Source of the DNA: Lachnospiraceae bacterium
GTDB lineage: Bacteria > Bacillota > Clostridia > Lachnospirales > Lachnospiraceae
DNA: 64,000 nucleotides
NCBI GenBank assembly: GCA_017552985.1
Contig: JAFZNO010000013.1
Coordinates: forward strand, 1 to 64,000
Direction of reading: 5' to 3'
This document shows, piece by piece, positions 17,260-26,977 of the stretch (its first letter is position 1; each line of letters opens with the position of its first letter). The notes under the pieces were generated by a model. That model worked only from the letters and a program-made list of their open reading frames with translations. It made no database searches and had not been told where the DNA came from. The position numbers and the translations under genes are program-made.

Positions 17260-18696
17260 TTAATATGCCCTTCCCCAATAAACCATCTTCGTTGCAGGCT
17301 TTCCACAGCATACGCAGGTACTTGCCAGGTTCTCCTGTTCAAACGGCATGCAACGGCTCGTCACGCTGAGCTTCTCCTTGATGAGATCCTCGCAGGCGCG
17401 GTCGCCGCACCACATTGCCTTTACAAATCCTGACTTCTCCGTAAAGAGCTTTTCGAACTCCTCCATGTTGGTTGCCACGTAGGTGTGAGCGTCGCGGTGA
17501 ACCCTTGCGCGCTCCAGCATCTCCTTCTGGATCGTCTCCATCAGCTCGCCCACCTTTGCCTCAAGCTCAGGTAACGCAACCTCTATCTTCTCCCTTGTGT
17601 CACGGCGGCAGATCACGCACTTGCCAGCCTCGATGTCCTTAGGTCCGATCTCCACGCGGATGGGGTAACCGCGCATCTCAGCCTCAGCAAACTTGAAGCC
17701 GGGAGTCTTGTCCGTGTCATCCAGCTTTACGCGGAATTTCTTGGAGAGTTGCTCCTTAATCTCCGTAGCCTTCTCCAACACGCCTTCCTTCTTCTGGGCG
17801 ATGGGAATCACGCAAACCTGGATGGGCGCTACCTTGGGAGGAAGCACCAGACCTTCGTTGTCGCCGTGCACCATGATCAGCGCACCGATCAGTCTCGTTG
17901 TCATGCCCCAGGAGGTCTGATTTACGTACTTTAAGGTGTTGTCCTTGTCCGTAAACTGAATGCCAAATGCCTTCGCAAATCCGTCGCCAAAGTTATGGCT
18001 GGTACCGGACTGCAGTGCCTTGCCGTCATGCATCAGTGCCTCGATGGTGTAGGTTGCCTCTGCGCCGGCGAACTTCTCCTTCTCCGTCTTCTGGCCCTTG
18101 ATCACGGGGATCGCAAGCACTTCCTCACAGAACTGCGCATACAGGTTCAGCATCTGAATGGTGCGGGCCTGTGCGTCTTCGAAGGACGCGTGTGCCGTGT
18201 GGCCTTCCTGCCAAAGGAACTCACGGGAGCGAAGGAAGGGTCTCGTCTCCTTCTCCCAACGAACCACGCTGCACCACTGATTGTATACCTTGGGCAGATC
18301 ACGATAGGACTGAATGTCATTCTTGTAAAAATCACAGAACAGCGTCTCAGAAGTAGGACGCACGCACATTCTCTCCTGCAGGGGCTGCAGTCCGCCGTGG
18401 GTTACCCACGCAACCTCGGGCGCAAAGCCCTCCACGTGATCCTTCTCCTTCTGCAACAGGGATTCCGGAATGAACATGGGAAGATATACGTTCTCCACGC
18501 CCGTCGCCTTAAATCTCTCGTCGAGCTGTCTCTGGATCAGCTCCCAGATTGCATAGCCCGCGGGCTTGATCACCATACAACCCTTAACGCTCGTATAATC
18601 GATCAGTTCCGCCTTCTTTACGACGTCCGTATACCACTGTGCGAAATCCTCTTCCATGGAAGTGATCGCTTCCACCATCTTCTTGTTCTCTGCCAT
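17260..18696 (-). CDS. proS: Prolyl-tRNA synthetase, archaeal/eukaryote-like short form
   Basis: It charges tRNA-Pro. With the start at 18696 (GGAGTG upstream) it has 478 residues, the size of the form lacking the editing insertion. Class II motifs are visible, including [13 protein letters not shown] and [16 protein letters not shown]. The C-terminal zinc-type domain ends with [18 protein letters not shown]. The open frame upstream of the chosen start runs into the T-box leader and is not coding. Expression should rise when uncharged tRNA-Pro accumulates. Confidence 0.96.
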   Translation of the reverse strand: MAENKKMVEAITSMEEDFAQWYTDVVKKAELIDYTSVKGCMVIKPAGYAIWELIQRQLDERFKATGVENVYLPMFIPESLLQKEKDHVEGFAPEVAWVTHGGLQPLQERMCVRPTSETLFCDFYKNDIQSYRDLPKVYNQWCSVVRWEKETRPFLRSREFLWQEGHTAHASFEDAQARTIQMLNLYAQFCEEVLAIPVIKGQKTEKEKFAGAEATYTIEALMHDGKALQSGTSHNFGDGFAKAFGIQFTDKDNTLKYVNQTSWGMTTRLIGALIMVHGDNEGLVLPPKVAPIQVCVIPIAQKKEGVLEKATEIKEQLSKKFRVKLDDTDKTPGFKFAEAEMRGYPIRVEIGPKDIEAGKCVICRRDTREKIEVALPELEAKVGELMETIQKEMLERARVHRDAHTYVATNMEEFEKLFTEKSGFVKAMWCGDRACEDLIKEKLSVTSRCMPFEQENLASTCVCCGKPATKMVYWGRAY

Positions 18697-18780
18697 CTTC
18701 TTACACTCCTTTTGTCTTAAATATATATATCGACGTAAATCACGAAAATTGTTAGGGGCAGAAGTACTTTCGCATCCCTT

Positions 18781-19102
18781 TAAAATCAGAACGCCGGTCT
18801 CCATCCCCCAAAAGGGACCGGAAACCGGCGGTACCACCCTAATTAGCGCCCTATGCGCTCACCTCGATCATTGTTAACGCCAATGACACGTCGCACTTCC
18901 CCGATTCCATGACGCCCGTACGTTCCGGCTTCGCGTCATTTTTTTCGTCTCGCGCGAGACTCCAAGGCAGGTTCAAAGCCTTCCACACAAGAACCTTCCA
19001 GCCACGCCTCCGAACAATACCAACTTTTCGGCCGCGTCACGTTCTCTCTCTGGGGAGCTTCCAAGCTTTTACTAACCCTCTTCATCGTCTTTATGATACG
19101 TG
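18781..19102 (-). promoter_or_regulatory. T-box leader of proS
   Basis: The minus strand carries the T-box sequence AGGGTGGTACCGC (complement of 18828..18840). A GC-rich terminator follows (CGCCGGTTTCCGGTC pairing with GACCGGCG, then TTTT). Upstream is a long structured region with a CCAGAGAGAG block typical of stem I. A CCT at 18969..18971 in GAACCTGCC could be the Pro specifier codon. Uncharged tRNA-Pro would favour the antiterminator and switch proS on. Confidence 0.92.
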
Positions 19103-19108
19103 AAATAC

Positions 19109-19138
19109 ATTTTAGTACGTAAACCCGATGTTTGTCAA
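19109..19138 (-). promoter_or_regulatory. Promoter of the proS T-box transcript
   Basis: On the minus strand: perfect -35 TTGACA (19133..19138), an 18-bp spacer and -10 TAAAAT (19109..19114). Transcription would begin near 19102, just ahead of stem I. Confidence 0.7.
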
Positions 19139-19187
19139 CATGTTTCCGCTTCTAAAAAACATGCCGTACCCATCAGTTCTTCCGTCC

Positions 19188-20693
19188 TCAATAATCTTTC
19201 CACTGGAAATACGTAAGGCTGTCCAGCCAGGTCTTTCCGTTTTTCCTCAGCAAATCCAAGCCCGACACAAATACGCCATATGCCTCCTTAACGTTCCCGG
19301 ACCCGTCATCCGGAGCGATAAACGTGGAACATGAACTGATCACGTAAGGCTTCTCTTCCACCATTCCGAGATAGATCATGAGGTGACCTTCCATGTATAA
19401 CAGCGTGCCCGTCGGCAGTTTCTTTATCATTTCCAGCTTTTTCTTCTTTGTGGCCCTGGAGAAGTCCGTTCCCCCAAGATCATATAATTCAGAAATGGAA
19501 CTGCTGTTTCTGGGAAGATCAAAACCAAAACAGGCATATACCTGCCGGACCATTCCGGAACAATCATTGGAAGAAAAGGATCCGCCCCAGCCATAAATCT
19601 TTCCCTGGAATTTAAAAGCCTGTTTGATCACGGCATCTGACGTCATGGGAAGGAATCCGGCGGTCACGTCCTTCGCAACGGGAATCCATACCTTTTCCAG
19701 TCCCACCATGCCGTCCTCATCCCGATAAGGGATCTCAGTCAAATAACATCCATATCCTTCGCGCCCCGCGATCAGCCCTGTTTCTTTCGAAAGCAACTTG
19801 ATCTTAGTTCCCATGGGAAGGACCATGCCCGCAGTATGATTGGGCGTGGCGCTTTCATCCAAAAGCACCTCGCACCCCGTCACCACCAGGAACTCCTGGG
19901 GCCGCGAGATGGCTAGCCACTCTTCCTTGTCTTTACACATGGCCAGATTCTCTTTTTTGATCCAGCCGCAATAAGAGCCATTCATGACGTAAACCCACGT
20001 CTTATCCAGACTTTCATGCAAAACGGCCACGCCGGAAAGTGGCATGATCTCCGCACTGACAAAATCATTACAAAAGAGCTCTGAAGGATCACTGGAAGCG
20101 AAATCCTCCGTTGGATAGATCATTGCCACGGTTCTTTTTATGCAAATGCCATATTGGGGAACCACTTTCTCAGGGATCGAATCCATGGCGCAATTCTTTC
20201 TCAAGGCCTCCCAATACCCTTTTCCCTGAAGGCTTCCGTTCACGTAAAGCTTCGTCGCGTTTTCTTCAGCATCTTCGGGATCCGTAAGATTTATCAGGGA
20301 ATCCAACGATCTCCCATCGATCTCGTCTGACAGATCATCCATAAAAAGGTGGAGGCTCCTGCCCGCGACCTCATCAAAATACAGAACGGATATCGGGTAA
20401 TTCTTTTGATAATGCTCTATTTCCTCCGTCGTAAAAAGCAACTCATCACTGGTTTCCGTTTTCCAAAAGTCAGGATCTAACATTTCTGCCGTCGTTCCCG
20501 GCATCAGCTTCACGTACTCCCCGATTGCTTTTTGATTATCCTCCTTCACGTTGGCGGCATCGACTCGAACGGCAGAAGAGCGTTTTGCTTCCTGCCTCCA
20601 TTGTTCCACGACCATGCCCATCCCAAACGCCAGCGCAATCAATATGATCACTGCCAAAACACTTATCGCCTTAGTTTTTTTCACGATACTCAT
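19188..20693 (-). CDS. SH3 and NlpC/P60 cell-wall hydrolase, membrane anchored
   Basis: The 501-residue protein has one N-terminal membrane helix (about 9-29), a long outer region, SH3-like beta segments (about 215-250 and 270-340) and a C-terminal NlpC/P60 domain (about 352-501). That domain has Cys378 in NDCSGMVRQVY and His437 in EGHLMIYLG. It probably cuts peptidoglycan peptides. Its start lies 23 bp inside the end of the O-antigen-ligase-like gene, so it belongs to the surface polymer operon and is its last gene. Confidence 0.88.
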   Translation of the reverse strand: MSIVKKTKAISVLAVIILIALAFGMGMVVEQWRQEAKRSSAVRVDAANVKEDNQKAIGEYVKLMPGTTAEMLDPDFWKTETSDELLFTTEEIEHYQKNYPISVLYFDEVAGRSLHLFMDDLSDEIDGRSLDSLINLTDPEDAEENATKLYVNGSLQGKGYWEALRKNCAMDSIPEKVVPQYGICIKRTVAMIYPTEDFASSDPSELFCNDFVSAEIMPLSGVAVLHESLDKTWVYVMNGSYCGWIKKENLAMCKDKEEWLAISRPQEFLVVTGCEVLLDESATPNHTAGMVLPMGTKIKLLSKETGLIAGREGYGCYLTEIPYRDEDGMVGLEKVWIPVAKDVTAGFLPMTSDAVIKQAFKFQGKIYGWGGSFSSNDCSGMVRQVYACFGFDLPRNSSSISELYDLGGTDFSRATKKKKLEMIKKLPTGTLLYMEGHLMIYLGMVEEKPYVISSCSTFIAPDDGSGNVKEAYGVFVSGLDLLRKNGKTWLDSLTYFQWKDY

Positions 20694-22053
20694 CCCTCAT
20701 GCAATATCCACAACAAATAAATAAGAACAACGGAATAGCTATAACGACTTTGAAAAAGAACGGACCCATTTCCGTCACGCCCGTAAGCAATGCGCCTGCT
20801 CCTCCTGCCGCAAGAAAGACCAGCCATTTTTCCTTCTTTACGTCAAAATATATGGAAAGAGCCCTTTTCCCCCACAGACATAATAACGTGAGCCAAAAGC
20901 ACAAACCGATCAATCCCAGTCTCCGGATAATTTCCAAAAGAGAATTGTGTGCAAACGTTGCCGGGATGTCATACCGTCCCTCATATGCGTCGTTTACTTT
21001 TTCCGTACTGTGAACGGAAATCCCAAGCAATGCTCTTCGGGGATTCTTAAAAATCAATTCCAGGCTTCGGTTCCAAACCTGTTTCCTGTCCAATAACGTG
21101 TCTATGTCCGTGACGTTGCGTTCATATACCAGTGAAAGGTTGTCCAACACTCTTTGGTTTTGAGTCATCTTTGCCACGCAGGTGACGCCGCCCCGATAGA
21201 TAAGCGTGGGAAGCATAAAGGAACCTGCAATCAGGAAAAACGTGACAATAAATGAAAGGATTCCGGCGCTCCAGACCAACGCAGCCTTTTTCCCCTTTTC
21301 CGTCAAGCCTTTACGCACCAACGCCAAGGCAAACAATGCAATGGCAAACGTGAGGGAATAGATCGTGGTGCGACAGTTTGCCATTCCCATGAGGAACCAT
21401 TGGAAAAAGAGAACCATGCCGTAAAAAATCCTGGCCTTCCTTTTCCCCTTCATCCATCCCACAATGGAAAATAAACTGACCGTCATGCAATGGAATGACA
21501 TGGTATTTGCATTTGACATGCCGCATAATCTTCCAACCCTAAAACATCCCCACATTCTGTCACTGCCCGGAATTTCCTCCGTCAGAGTGCACGTAGCGTG
21601 AATCAGGATCACAATTTCTTGAAACAAAATCGTCAGCACGTACGTCAACGAAAACGGACGCAGCACGTCATCCGGCTTTTCTTCCGCGCGAACCGCGAAA
21701 AACAGGCACAATACGTTGATCCAGTGAAAATAAAAATTAGAATAAAGCAAATGGTAAGAAAAACCATTATAAAGAACCGTCACTCCAAAAATATACAAGA
21801 AAAAAGAAATGCAAATCCAAAAATCTTTTTCCCTCAGCAGATGACCTTTCCATACGGCCCGCAGGATCACGCATCCGGAAATCCCGCCCACCAGAACGTG
21901 CATGATCTTTTCCATCGAATCGCTGAGCAAATCCTTTGTCAGCAATACCTCCACTGCGTAAATAAGCGCAATCACGCAGACGTGCACCATGATGATCTTT
22001 GGGGTACCATCTTTTAATTCAACCCGCGCCTTTTGCGTTTTTCGCCATCTCAT
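20671..22053 (-). CDS. O-antigen ligase/polymerase-like membrane protein 1
   Basis: The 460-residue protein has about ten membrane helices and the Wzy_C-type signatures RVGRLCGMSNANTMSF and, late, FAHNSLLEIIRRLGLIGL. Such proteins polymerise or ligate lipid-linked glycans on the outer side of the membrane. The ATG at 22053 (GGGGGA upstream) is preferred to a GTG 18 bp earlier. It is the second such protein in this operon; one may be the polymerase and the other the ligase. Confidence 0.82.
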   Translation of the reverse strand: MRWRKTQKARVELKDGTPKIIMVHVCVIALIYAVEVLLTKDLLSDSMEKIMHVLVGGISGCVILRAVWKGHLLREKDFWICISFFLYIFGVTVLYNGFSYHLLYSNFYFHWINVLCLFFAVRAEEKPDDVLRPFSLTYVLTILFQEIVILIHATCTLTEEIPGSDRMWGCFRVGRLCGMSNANTMSFHCMTVSLFSIVGWMKGKRKARIFYGMVLFFQWFLMGMANCRTTIYSLTFAIALFALALVRKGLTEKGKKAALVWSAGILSFIVTFFLIAGSFMLPTLIYRGGVTCVAKMTQNQRVLDNLSLVYERNVTDIDTLLDRKQVWNRSLELIFKNPRRALLGISVHSTEKVNDAYEGRYDIPATFAHNSLLEIIRRLGLIGLCFWLTLLCLWGKRALSIYFDVKKEKWLVFLAAGGAGALLTGVTEMGPFFFKVVIAIPLFLFICCGYCMRDEYREKN

Positions 22054-22096
22054 GAATCCATCCCCCGCCACCGCGTTCTTACTGCATTTCTCTGAT

Positions 22097-23146
22097 CTAG
22101 TCGTACATTATCCACTTATTCCCGTTATTTCTGTCGTCTCGCTTCCGCCAATTATTCAGTTTCGTACATGCATTCAATATTGCGTACGACGTTACGGTAT
22201 TGTATCTCAACATAAAAAATACAAATCTCACGCTCGGCGAATAATGCGCCGCCTTGATCTCAGCGCAATGCTCCTGGAAGAACTCGGCAATCTCCCCAAA
22301 TGCTTCAAGAAAGCCTTTTTTCAGTTCTCTGGGTGCCTCCGCCCCATTATTCCATAATTCGTGTGCATCAATGCACAAAATATATAAAAACTTCTTTCGT
22401 ACGTCTTGGGGCATTTCCTTTTCGAAATGATCAAATCCAGCCTTCCTGCTCCGCCACAGATCCATCAATCCCTTCGGTTCCGGGGTATGGATGATGCTTC
22501 CCTTCCTTTGGCGGTAATGATAGAACGGCTTCTTCACACAAACCATTTTGTTCAGCTTTTGGTATACGGCAAAAAGAAGATCGATGTCTTCAAATTTCTT
22601 TCCAACGACAAAGCGTATTCCCGAATCAAAGAAAGACTTTGGATATAATTTGTCCCACACCTCGTTTCCAAAATCAACGTTATGGCTGCGCATCATGTTA
22701 TCCCGCCCATCCAGAACCATGATCTCACCGGAATCGTTTTTATATTTTTTCCGGTTCATCCACTCGTTGACCCTGCCGCAGGTTGCAATCTCCGCACCCG
22801 TTTCGATCAAGGCGCGCATCATTTCTTCATAGGTTTCGGGAGAAACCCAATCATCGCTGTCCACAAAGGCGATCCACTCTCCCTTGGCAATGTCCAGCCC
22901 GGCGTTTCTCGCCGAAGACAGACCTCCGTTTTCCTTATGGATCACCACGATCCGCCCGTCTTTCCTTTCATACTCGTCGCATATGGAGGCGCTCGAATCC
23001 TTGGAGCCGTCATCTACCAAAATGATTTCTAAATTCTGATACGTTTGCGCGATAACGGAATCAATACATTGCGCAACGTACTTTTCCACGTTATATACGG
23101 GAATAATAACGGATATTAAAGGTGAAACCTTTTCCTCTGTGTTCAC
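22097..23146 (-). CDS. GT2 family glycosyltransferase
   Basis: The 349-residue GT-A enzyme has ISVIIPVYNVEKYV near residue 10, VDDGSKDSS, and the nucleotide-sugar/metal motif FVDSDDW. The sugar donor and acceptor are not known. It starts with GTG and overlaps the stop of the Stealth gene (GTGA), so translation is coupled. The C-terminal about 120 residues are poorly characterised. Confidence 0.9.
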   Translation of the reverse strand: MNTEEKVSPLISVIIPVYNVEKYVAQCIDSVIAQTYQNLEIILVDDGSKDSSASICDEYERKDGRIVVIHKENGGLSSARNAGLDIAKGEWIAFVDSDDWVSPETYEEMMRALIETGAEIATCGRVNEWMNRKKYKNDSGEIMVLDGRDNMMRSHNVDFGNEVWDKLYPKSFFDSGIRFVVGKKFEDIDLLFAVYQKLNKMVCVKKPFYHYRQRKGSIIHTPEPKGLMDLWRSRKAGFDHFEKEMPQDVRKKFLYILCIDAHELWNNGAEAPRELKKGFLEAFGEIAEFFQEHCAEIKAAHYSPSVRFVFFMLRYNTVTSYAILNACTKLNNWRKRDDRNNGNKWIMYD

Positions 23147-24156
23147 GGCTTCTCTTCCTCTCTTTCAAACTGGGAAGGTTGTGGCAATATCTTTTCAAAA
23201 GCCATTTGAAATCTCGCCTTTATTTCATCAAAATCGTCACCCTCATATTTATCATTGAGACAAATGACTTTATATTTTTGACGTTCAATCATGTCTATTG
23301 CTTCCCGTATCTTCTTTTCCGCAGACAAACTTTTACTGATGGCATATCTTTGTGATTCCGGATGGAACGTGCCCTTCGCCAGTCTCCAATAACGCATCAG
23401 CCAGTGTGAATAATCCTCGTTACAGCGGAATCTGTGATGCTGCGTATCCCGCATCTTTTCAGGAAATCGCTCCCAAATCTCTTCAAAATCAGATTTCAGA
23501 TATGCAATCGGGATATGGTAATTCCGGAATGCCACAAACTTATCCCAAGGTGAAGACAATTTTATTGTTCTGATCGTAGAGCGCGGATCTTTTAAAGAAA
23601 ACCATTTCTTCCAATGATCTTTCATGCATTTCTTTTTATCGAAATTCTGATTGACCAGTATAATGCTGTTAATGATGACGTGGCAAAAATCTTCCGAAGG
23701 CGTCATGGCATCAAGGGCCGCATAATCACAAGGAATATGATCACGGAAATAACGGGAAGGTTTCAGTTCATCGATGATAAAAGTGTCGTCATTAAAAAGG
23801 ACAAATTGATCTGACAATCCCGGAATCCTGTGGATTCCTATTTCGATCGCATTGGAATTAAACGTGGGAAGGGCAGACTCAGGCATAAAATCTTCATGCT
23901 TTACGATTTTCAGTTTCGGGTGTTGAACGTTCAGCCACTTTGGCAAGTGTCCGCACGTTACAAAATAAACGCAATTCACCCAAGGGGCAAATTTTTCCAC
24001 CCCCCGGAACCAATATTTCATCAAATCCCAATCCCTGTATCGGTTTTCTCCCGCTTGCGCCATATTGCTGTCGTCGGAATACCGTTCCTTTTGTTTCTTC
24101 CACTCTTCATCGTTACCGTCTACCCAAGTAACGACAAAATCAATCTTGTTTTCCAC
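23143..24156 (-). CDS. Stealth-type sugar-phosphate transferase
   Basis: The 337-residue protein begins ENKIDFVVTWVDGND, the hallmark first conserved block of Stealth proteins. The second block includes RYRDWDLMKYWFRGVEKFAP and the late block contains QHHRFRCNEDYSHW. Known Stealth proteins are hexose-1-phosphate transferases that build phosphodiester-linked capsules. The GTG start at 24156 was chosen because GAGG lies 8 nt before it; the longer frame would need a TTG. Confidence 0.87.
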   Translation of the reverse strand: MENKIDFVVTWVDGNDEEWKKQKERYSDDSNMAQAGENRYRDWDLMKYWFRGVEKFAPWVNCVYFVTCGHLPKWLNVQHPKLKIVKHEDFMPESALPTFNSNAIEIGIHRIPGLSDQFVLFNDDTFIIDELKPSRYFRDHIPCDYAALDAMTPSEDFCHVIINSIILVNQNFDKKKCMKDHWKKWFSLKDPRSTIRTIKLSSPWDKFVAFRNYHIPIAYLKSDFEEIWERFPEKMRDTQHHRFRCNEDYSHWLMRYWRLAKGTFHPESQRYAISKSLSAEKKIREAIDMIERQKYKVICLNDKYEGDDFDEIKARFQMAFEKILPQPSQFEREEEKP

Positions 24157-24166
24157 AATTACGTCC

Positions 24167-25327
24167 TCACTTGTCAACAGATTCCCAAAAGCTTTCTAAC
24201 TTGGCATATTCCGCTGAAAAATCAATGTTTTCTTTTTTCAAGCATTCAGACAATTCCGTTCTCTTTTCCGGATTGCGGTACAAAAACTCTATCCTCTCGG
24301 CCAATTCACCGGAATCCAAACTCGTAAACAAACCATTGACGCCGTCCCGGATCTGCTCCCGGTTGGAAGGAATGTCTGATACGATGATGGGTTTACACAA
24401 TGCTTTTGCTTCTATGATCGATATGGAATAACCTTCACTTCTCGATGACTGTACAAAAAGATCACATTGTCTCTCGTAGGGAAATGGATTATCCTTTCTT
24501 CCCAACAAATGGAAACAATCTTCCAAGGATAAATCCCTGATGAGTTGCCCTAACTTACTTTGCAGTTGACCGTCACCGATCACGTACCATTGAAATCTGA
24601 CGCCCCGCTCTTTCAATATTTTGGCGCTCTGGATCGCAACGTCATAACCCTTTTGTTCTACAAGCCTTCCGACGGATAATATTTTAAAGTCACCCGTGAA
24701 CTCATTCTCCGGGATTGCTTCCGCGGATTTTCTTACGATGCTCTCCGTATCGATAAAATTCAAAAGCACTTCCGCACGTTCCGCAAAATTTGGAAAATTC
24801 TTCACAAATGCCTGCCTCACGGCCTCTGAAACACAGTAGAACTTTTGATAACGCTTCAGATAATCGTTGATCCTTCCACTTTCCGTCGTACCCCAAAACA
24901 TATCCACGTCCTCAATGTGAAGCCAGGTAGCCTTGCAGTCAGCATCTATCTTTTCTGCTCCATATGCCGTCATGAAAGTTGCATATCCGAAAAAATCCAA
25001 CAGCACGTCAAAACGTTCCGGAAACTTTGGCATTCTTTTTAATAAAAACGGATACAGCGTGTTTTTACCCGGGGTTTTCTTTAAGAACAAGCGGGTTCCT
25101 TTCGCCATGACGGTCGTGACGGGGGATACGTGATCATACTTTTTACCCGCAAGCATTCCAACCACCTTTGACCGTCCTGCGTCCATTTCCGTGACGCGCA
25201 CTTCTTTGGGAATTCTGTTCATCAACGGCCCCTTTTTGTCTTTCAAAAGCAGGGTCACGTCATGTCCTTCCTCCACCAATCTTTTTAGCAACGCCAGCAT
25301 TGCGACCTCCGTGCCGCCCAAGTCCAT
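24167..25327 (-). CDS. GT4 family glycosyltransferase with interrupted N-terminus
   Basis: The 386-residue protein is a GT-B enzyme: an N-terminal GGTEVAMLALLKRL helix, a C-terminal donor domain with SVGRLVEQKGYDVAI, and FVQSSRSEGYSISIIEAKALC with the EGYSISIIE donor motif. Nine codons reading MAKIIVVGK precede a TAA at 25328..25330. This ATG follows the TAA at once (TAAATG). The strong ribosome site GGAAGG serves the upstream ATG at 25357. The first strand of the fold is therefore cut off, unless the stop is read through or is a sequence error. Confidence 0.8.
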   Translation of the reverse strand: MDLGGTEVAMLALLKRLVEEGHDVTLLLKDKKGPLMNRIPKEVRVTEMDAGRSKVVGMLAGKKYDHVSPVTTVMAKGTRLFLKKTPGKNTLYPFLLKRMPKFPERFDVLLDFFGYATFMTAYGAEKIDADCKATWLHIEDVDMFWGTTESGRINDYLKRYQKFYCVSEAVRQAFVKNFPNFAERAEVLLNFIDTESIVRKSAEAIPENEFTGDFKILSVGRLVEQKGYDVAIQSAKILKERGVRFQWYVIGDGQLQSKLGQLIRDLSLEDCFHLLGRKDNPFPYERQCDLFVQSSRSEGYSISIIEAKALCKPIIVSDIPSNREQIRDGVNGLFTSLDSGELAERIEFLYRNPEKRTELSECLKKENIDFSAEYAKLESFWESVDK

Positions 25328-25408
25328 TTACTTTCCAACAACAATAATTTTTGCCATCCCGTATTTCCTTCCTTTTTGTGGAACCGGTATCACTCGCCCG
25401 TGAGAGCT

Positions 25409-26950
25409 TTATTGCTTAAAAAGGTTCCAAAACCGTTTCTTGATGATTTCCAGCAAATCCTCTAACTCCTTTACCCGAAGCAGTTTGATCATGCCAAGGT
25501 AGATCAAGATTCCCATTGCGGCAGAGATGACCAGGATGAGCCACGGGTTGACGGGATAAATCCAAAATAGGATCCGGGGTGCAAAGCACGCAACGCCTGA
25601 CGCACCCAAAACCTTTAAAAACGTAAGAAAGATTTTCTTATACTCCAAATGAACGTATTTCCTTACCATCACGTTTCTCACAAAGAAGGTGATGATCGCG
25701 GAAAGTGACGTAGCCAGCGCCAGGCCGTTTACGCCCAGCAATTGGATCAGGCACAGATTCAACGCCACGTTGATCCCCAAATTGATCAGGCTGATGAACA
25801 TGGGACGCTTTGTATCGCCGAAGCTGTAAAAGACGTTGGAGACAACGGAATTCGAGGCGCCGAAAAACAACCCCAGGCAGTAGAGCGCAAATATATTGGC
25901 CGTCAGCGCCGTGCTTTCCGCCGCAAAGGATCCTCTTTGGAAAGCTGCCGTCACCAATTCCCTGCTAAACAGCATGCAGGCAACCGTTATGGGAACCATA
26001 AGAACGCAAAAAATATTGATGATCTTGGCAACCAATCGTGCCAGTTCCTGAATCTTCTTTAATGCGATCATTTCTATCATCTGAGGATACAGGGCGGTTG
26101 CAATTGCCCCGGACAGCAAGCCTCCAAATACGCTGGAAAGCTTTCCTCCATAGTTAAGACCAGAGATGGTTCCCTCCGGCAAAGTTGAGGCCATGACCTT
26201 GTCGATCAGCGTATTTAATTGACCAACGCTCTCCGATACAAGTGCAGACGGCAAGCGTTTTAACATGATCCGGAATTCACTTGTCTTGAAATGAAAATCT
26301 GGATGAAATCTATATCCCCAATCCACAAAAGGCAGCTCTATAAGAAGACGGATAAATCCTCCGGCTACCAGAGCCATTGCCATCGCTTCGATTCCATAGT
26401 TCTTATAAAAGAACAAAGCCGCGATGATCGTGGGAACGTGGGATGCAATTTCCCTGACCTGACTGCCAAAAAACTTCCCGTGCGCCTGCAACATCGACGC
26501 ATAAATGGCAGCTGCAATGATAAAGAAATACATCGGGGCTGAAATTCGAACCAGCTTTGCGCAGAGCTCCTTTGTCTCTCCTTCAAATCCCGGAGCAACG
26601 ATGGAAACCACTGGCACGGCCAGCAATATCAGTGCACAAACTGCCAAAAAAGAAACGATGGAAAAGAAACTGATCATTTGATTGCTTAGGGCATCTGCTT
26701 CCCCTGATTTACCCTGAGCATATTTTTCTTTATAAAGCGGTAAAAAGACTTTCCATACGCCCACGCTCAGCATGGGATAGATCACGGCCTGTATGCTGGA
26801 TACCATGTAAAACGCATCGCTTTGATTGGTTGTTCCCAAATAAGCCGCCAAAATGGCTTCCTGTATAAAGGAGGTGATCTTAGCCAGTATTCCCACGAGA
26901 ATAATGACCATCGTTCCCCGAAAGATCTTTTTCTCTATTGAATTTCCCAT
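25409..26950 (-). CDS. MurJ/MviN-type lipid-linked glycan flippase
   Basis: The 513-residue protein has about 14 hydrophobic helices and the MurJ-like N-terminus ILAKITSFIQEAILAAYLGTTNQSDAF. It belongs to the MOP superfamily with lipid II flippases and Wzx. Its place inside a surface polymer operon suggests that it flips the polymer's lipid-linked unit rather than (or as well as) lipid II. AAGGTGAG lies ahead of the ATG. Confidence 0.85.
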   Translation of the reverse strand: MGNSIEKKIFRGTMVIILVGILAKITSFIQEAILAAYLGTTNQSDAFYMVSSIQAVIYPMLSVGVWKVFLPLYKEKYAQGKSGEADALSNQMISFFSIVSFLAVCALILLAVPVVSIVAPGFEGETKELCAKLVRISAPMYFFIIAAAIYASMLQAHGKFFGSQVREIASHVPTIIAALFFYKNYGIEAMAMALVAGGFIRLLIELPFVDWGYRFHPDFHFKTSEFRIMLKRLPSALVSESVGQLNTLIDKVMASTLPEGTISGLNYGGKLSSVFGGLLSGAIATALYPQMIEMIALKKIQELARLVAKIINIFCVLMVPITVACMLFSRELVTAAFQRGSFAAESTALTANIFALYCLGLFFGASNSVVSNVFYSFGDTKRPMFISLINLGINVALNLCLIQLLGVNGLALATSLSAIITFFVRNVMVRKYVHLEYKKIFLTFLKVLGASGVACFAPRILFWIYPVNPWLILVISAAMGILIYLGMIKLLRVKELEDLLEIIKKRFWNLFKQ

Positions 26951-26977
26951 GGACTCACCTTCCTAAAGCGAAGATCC

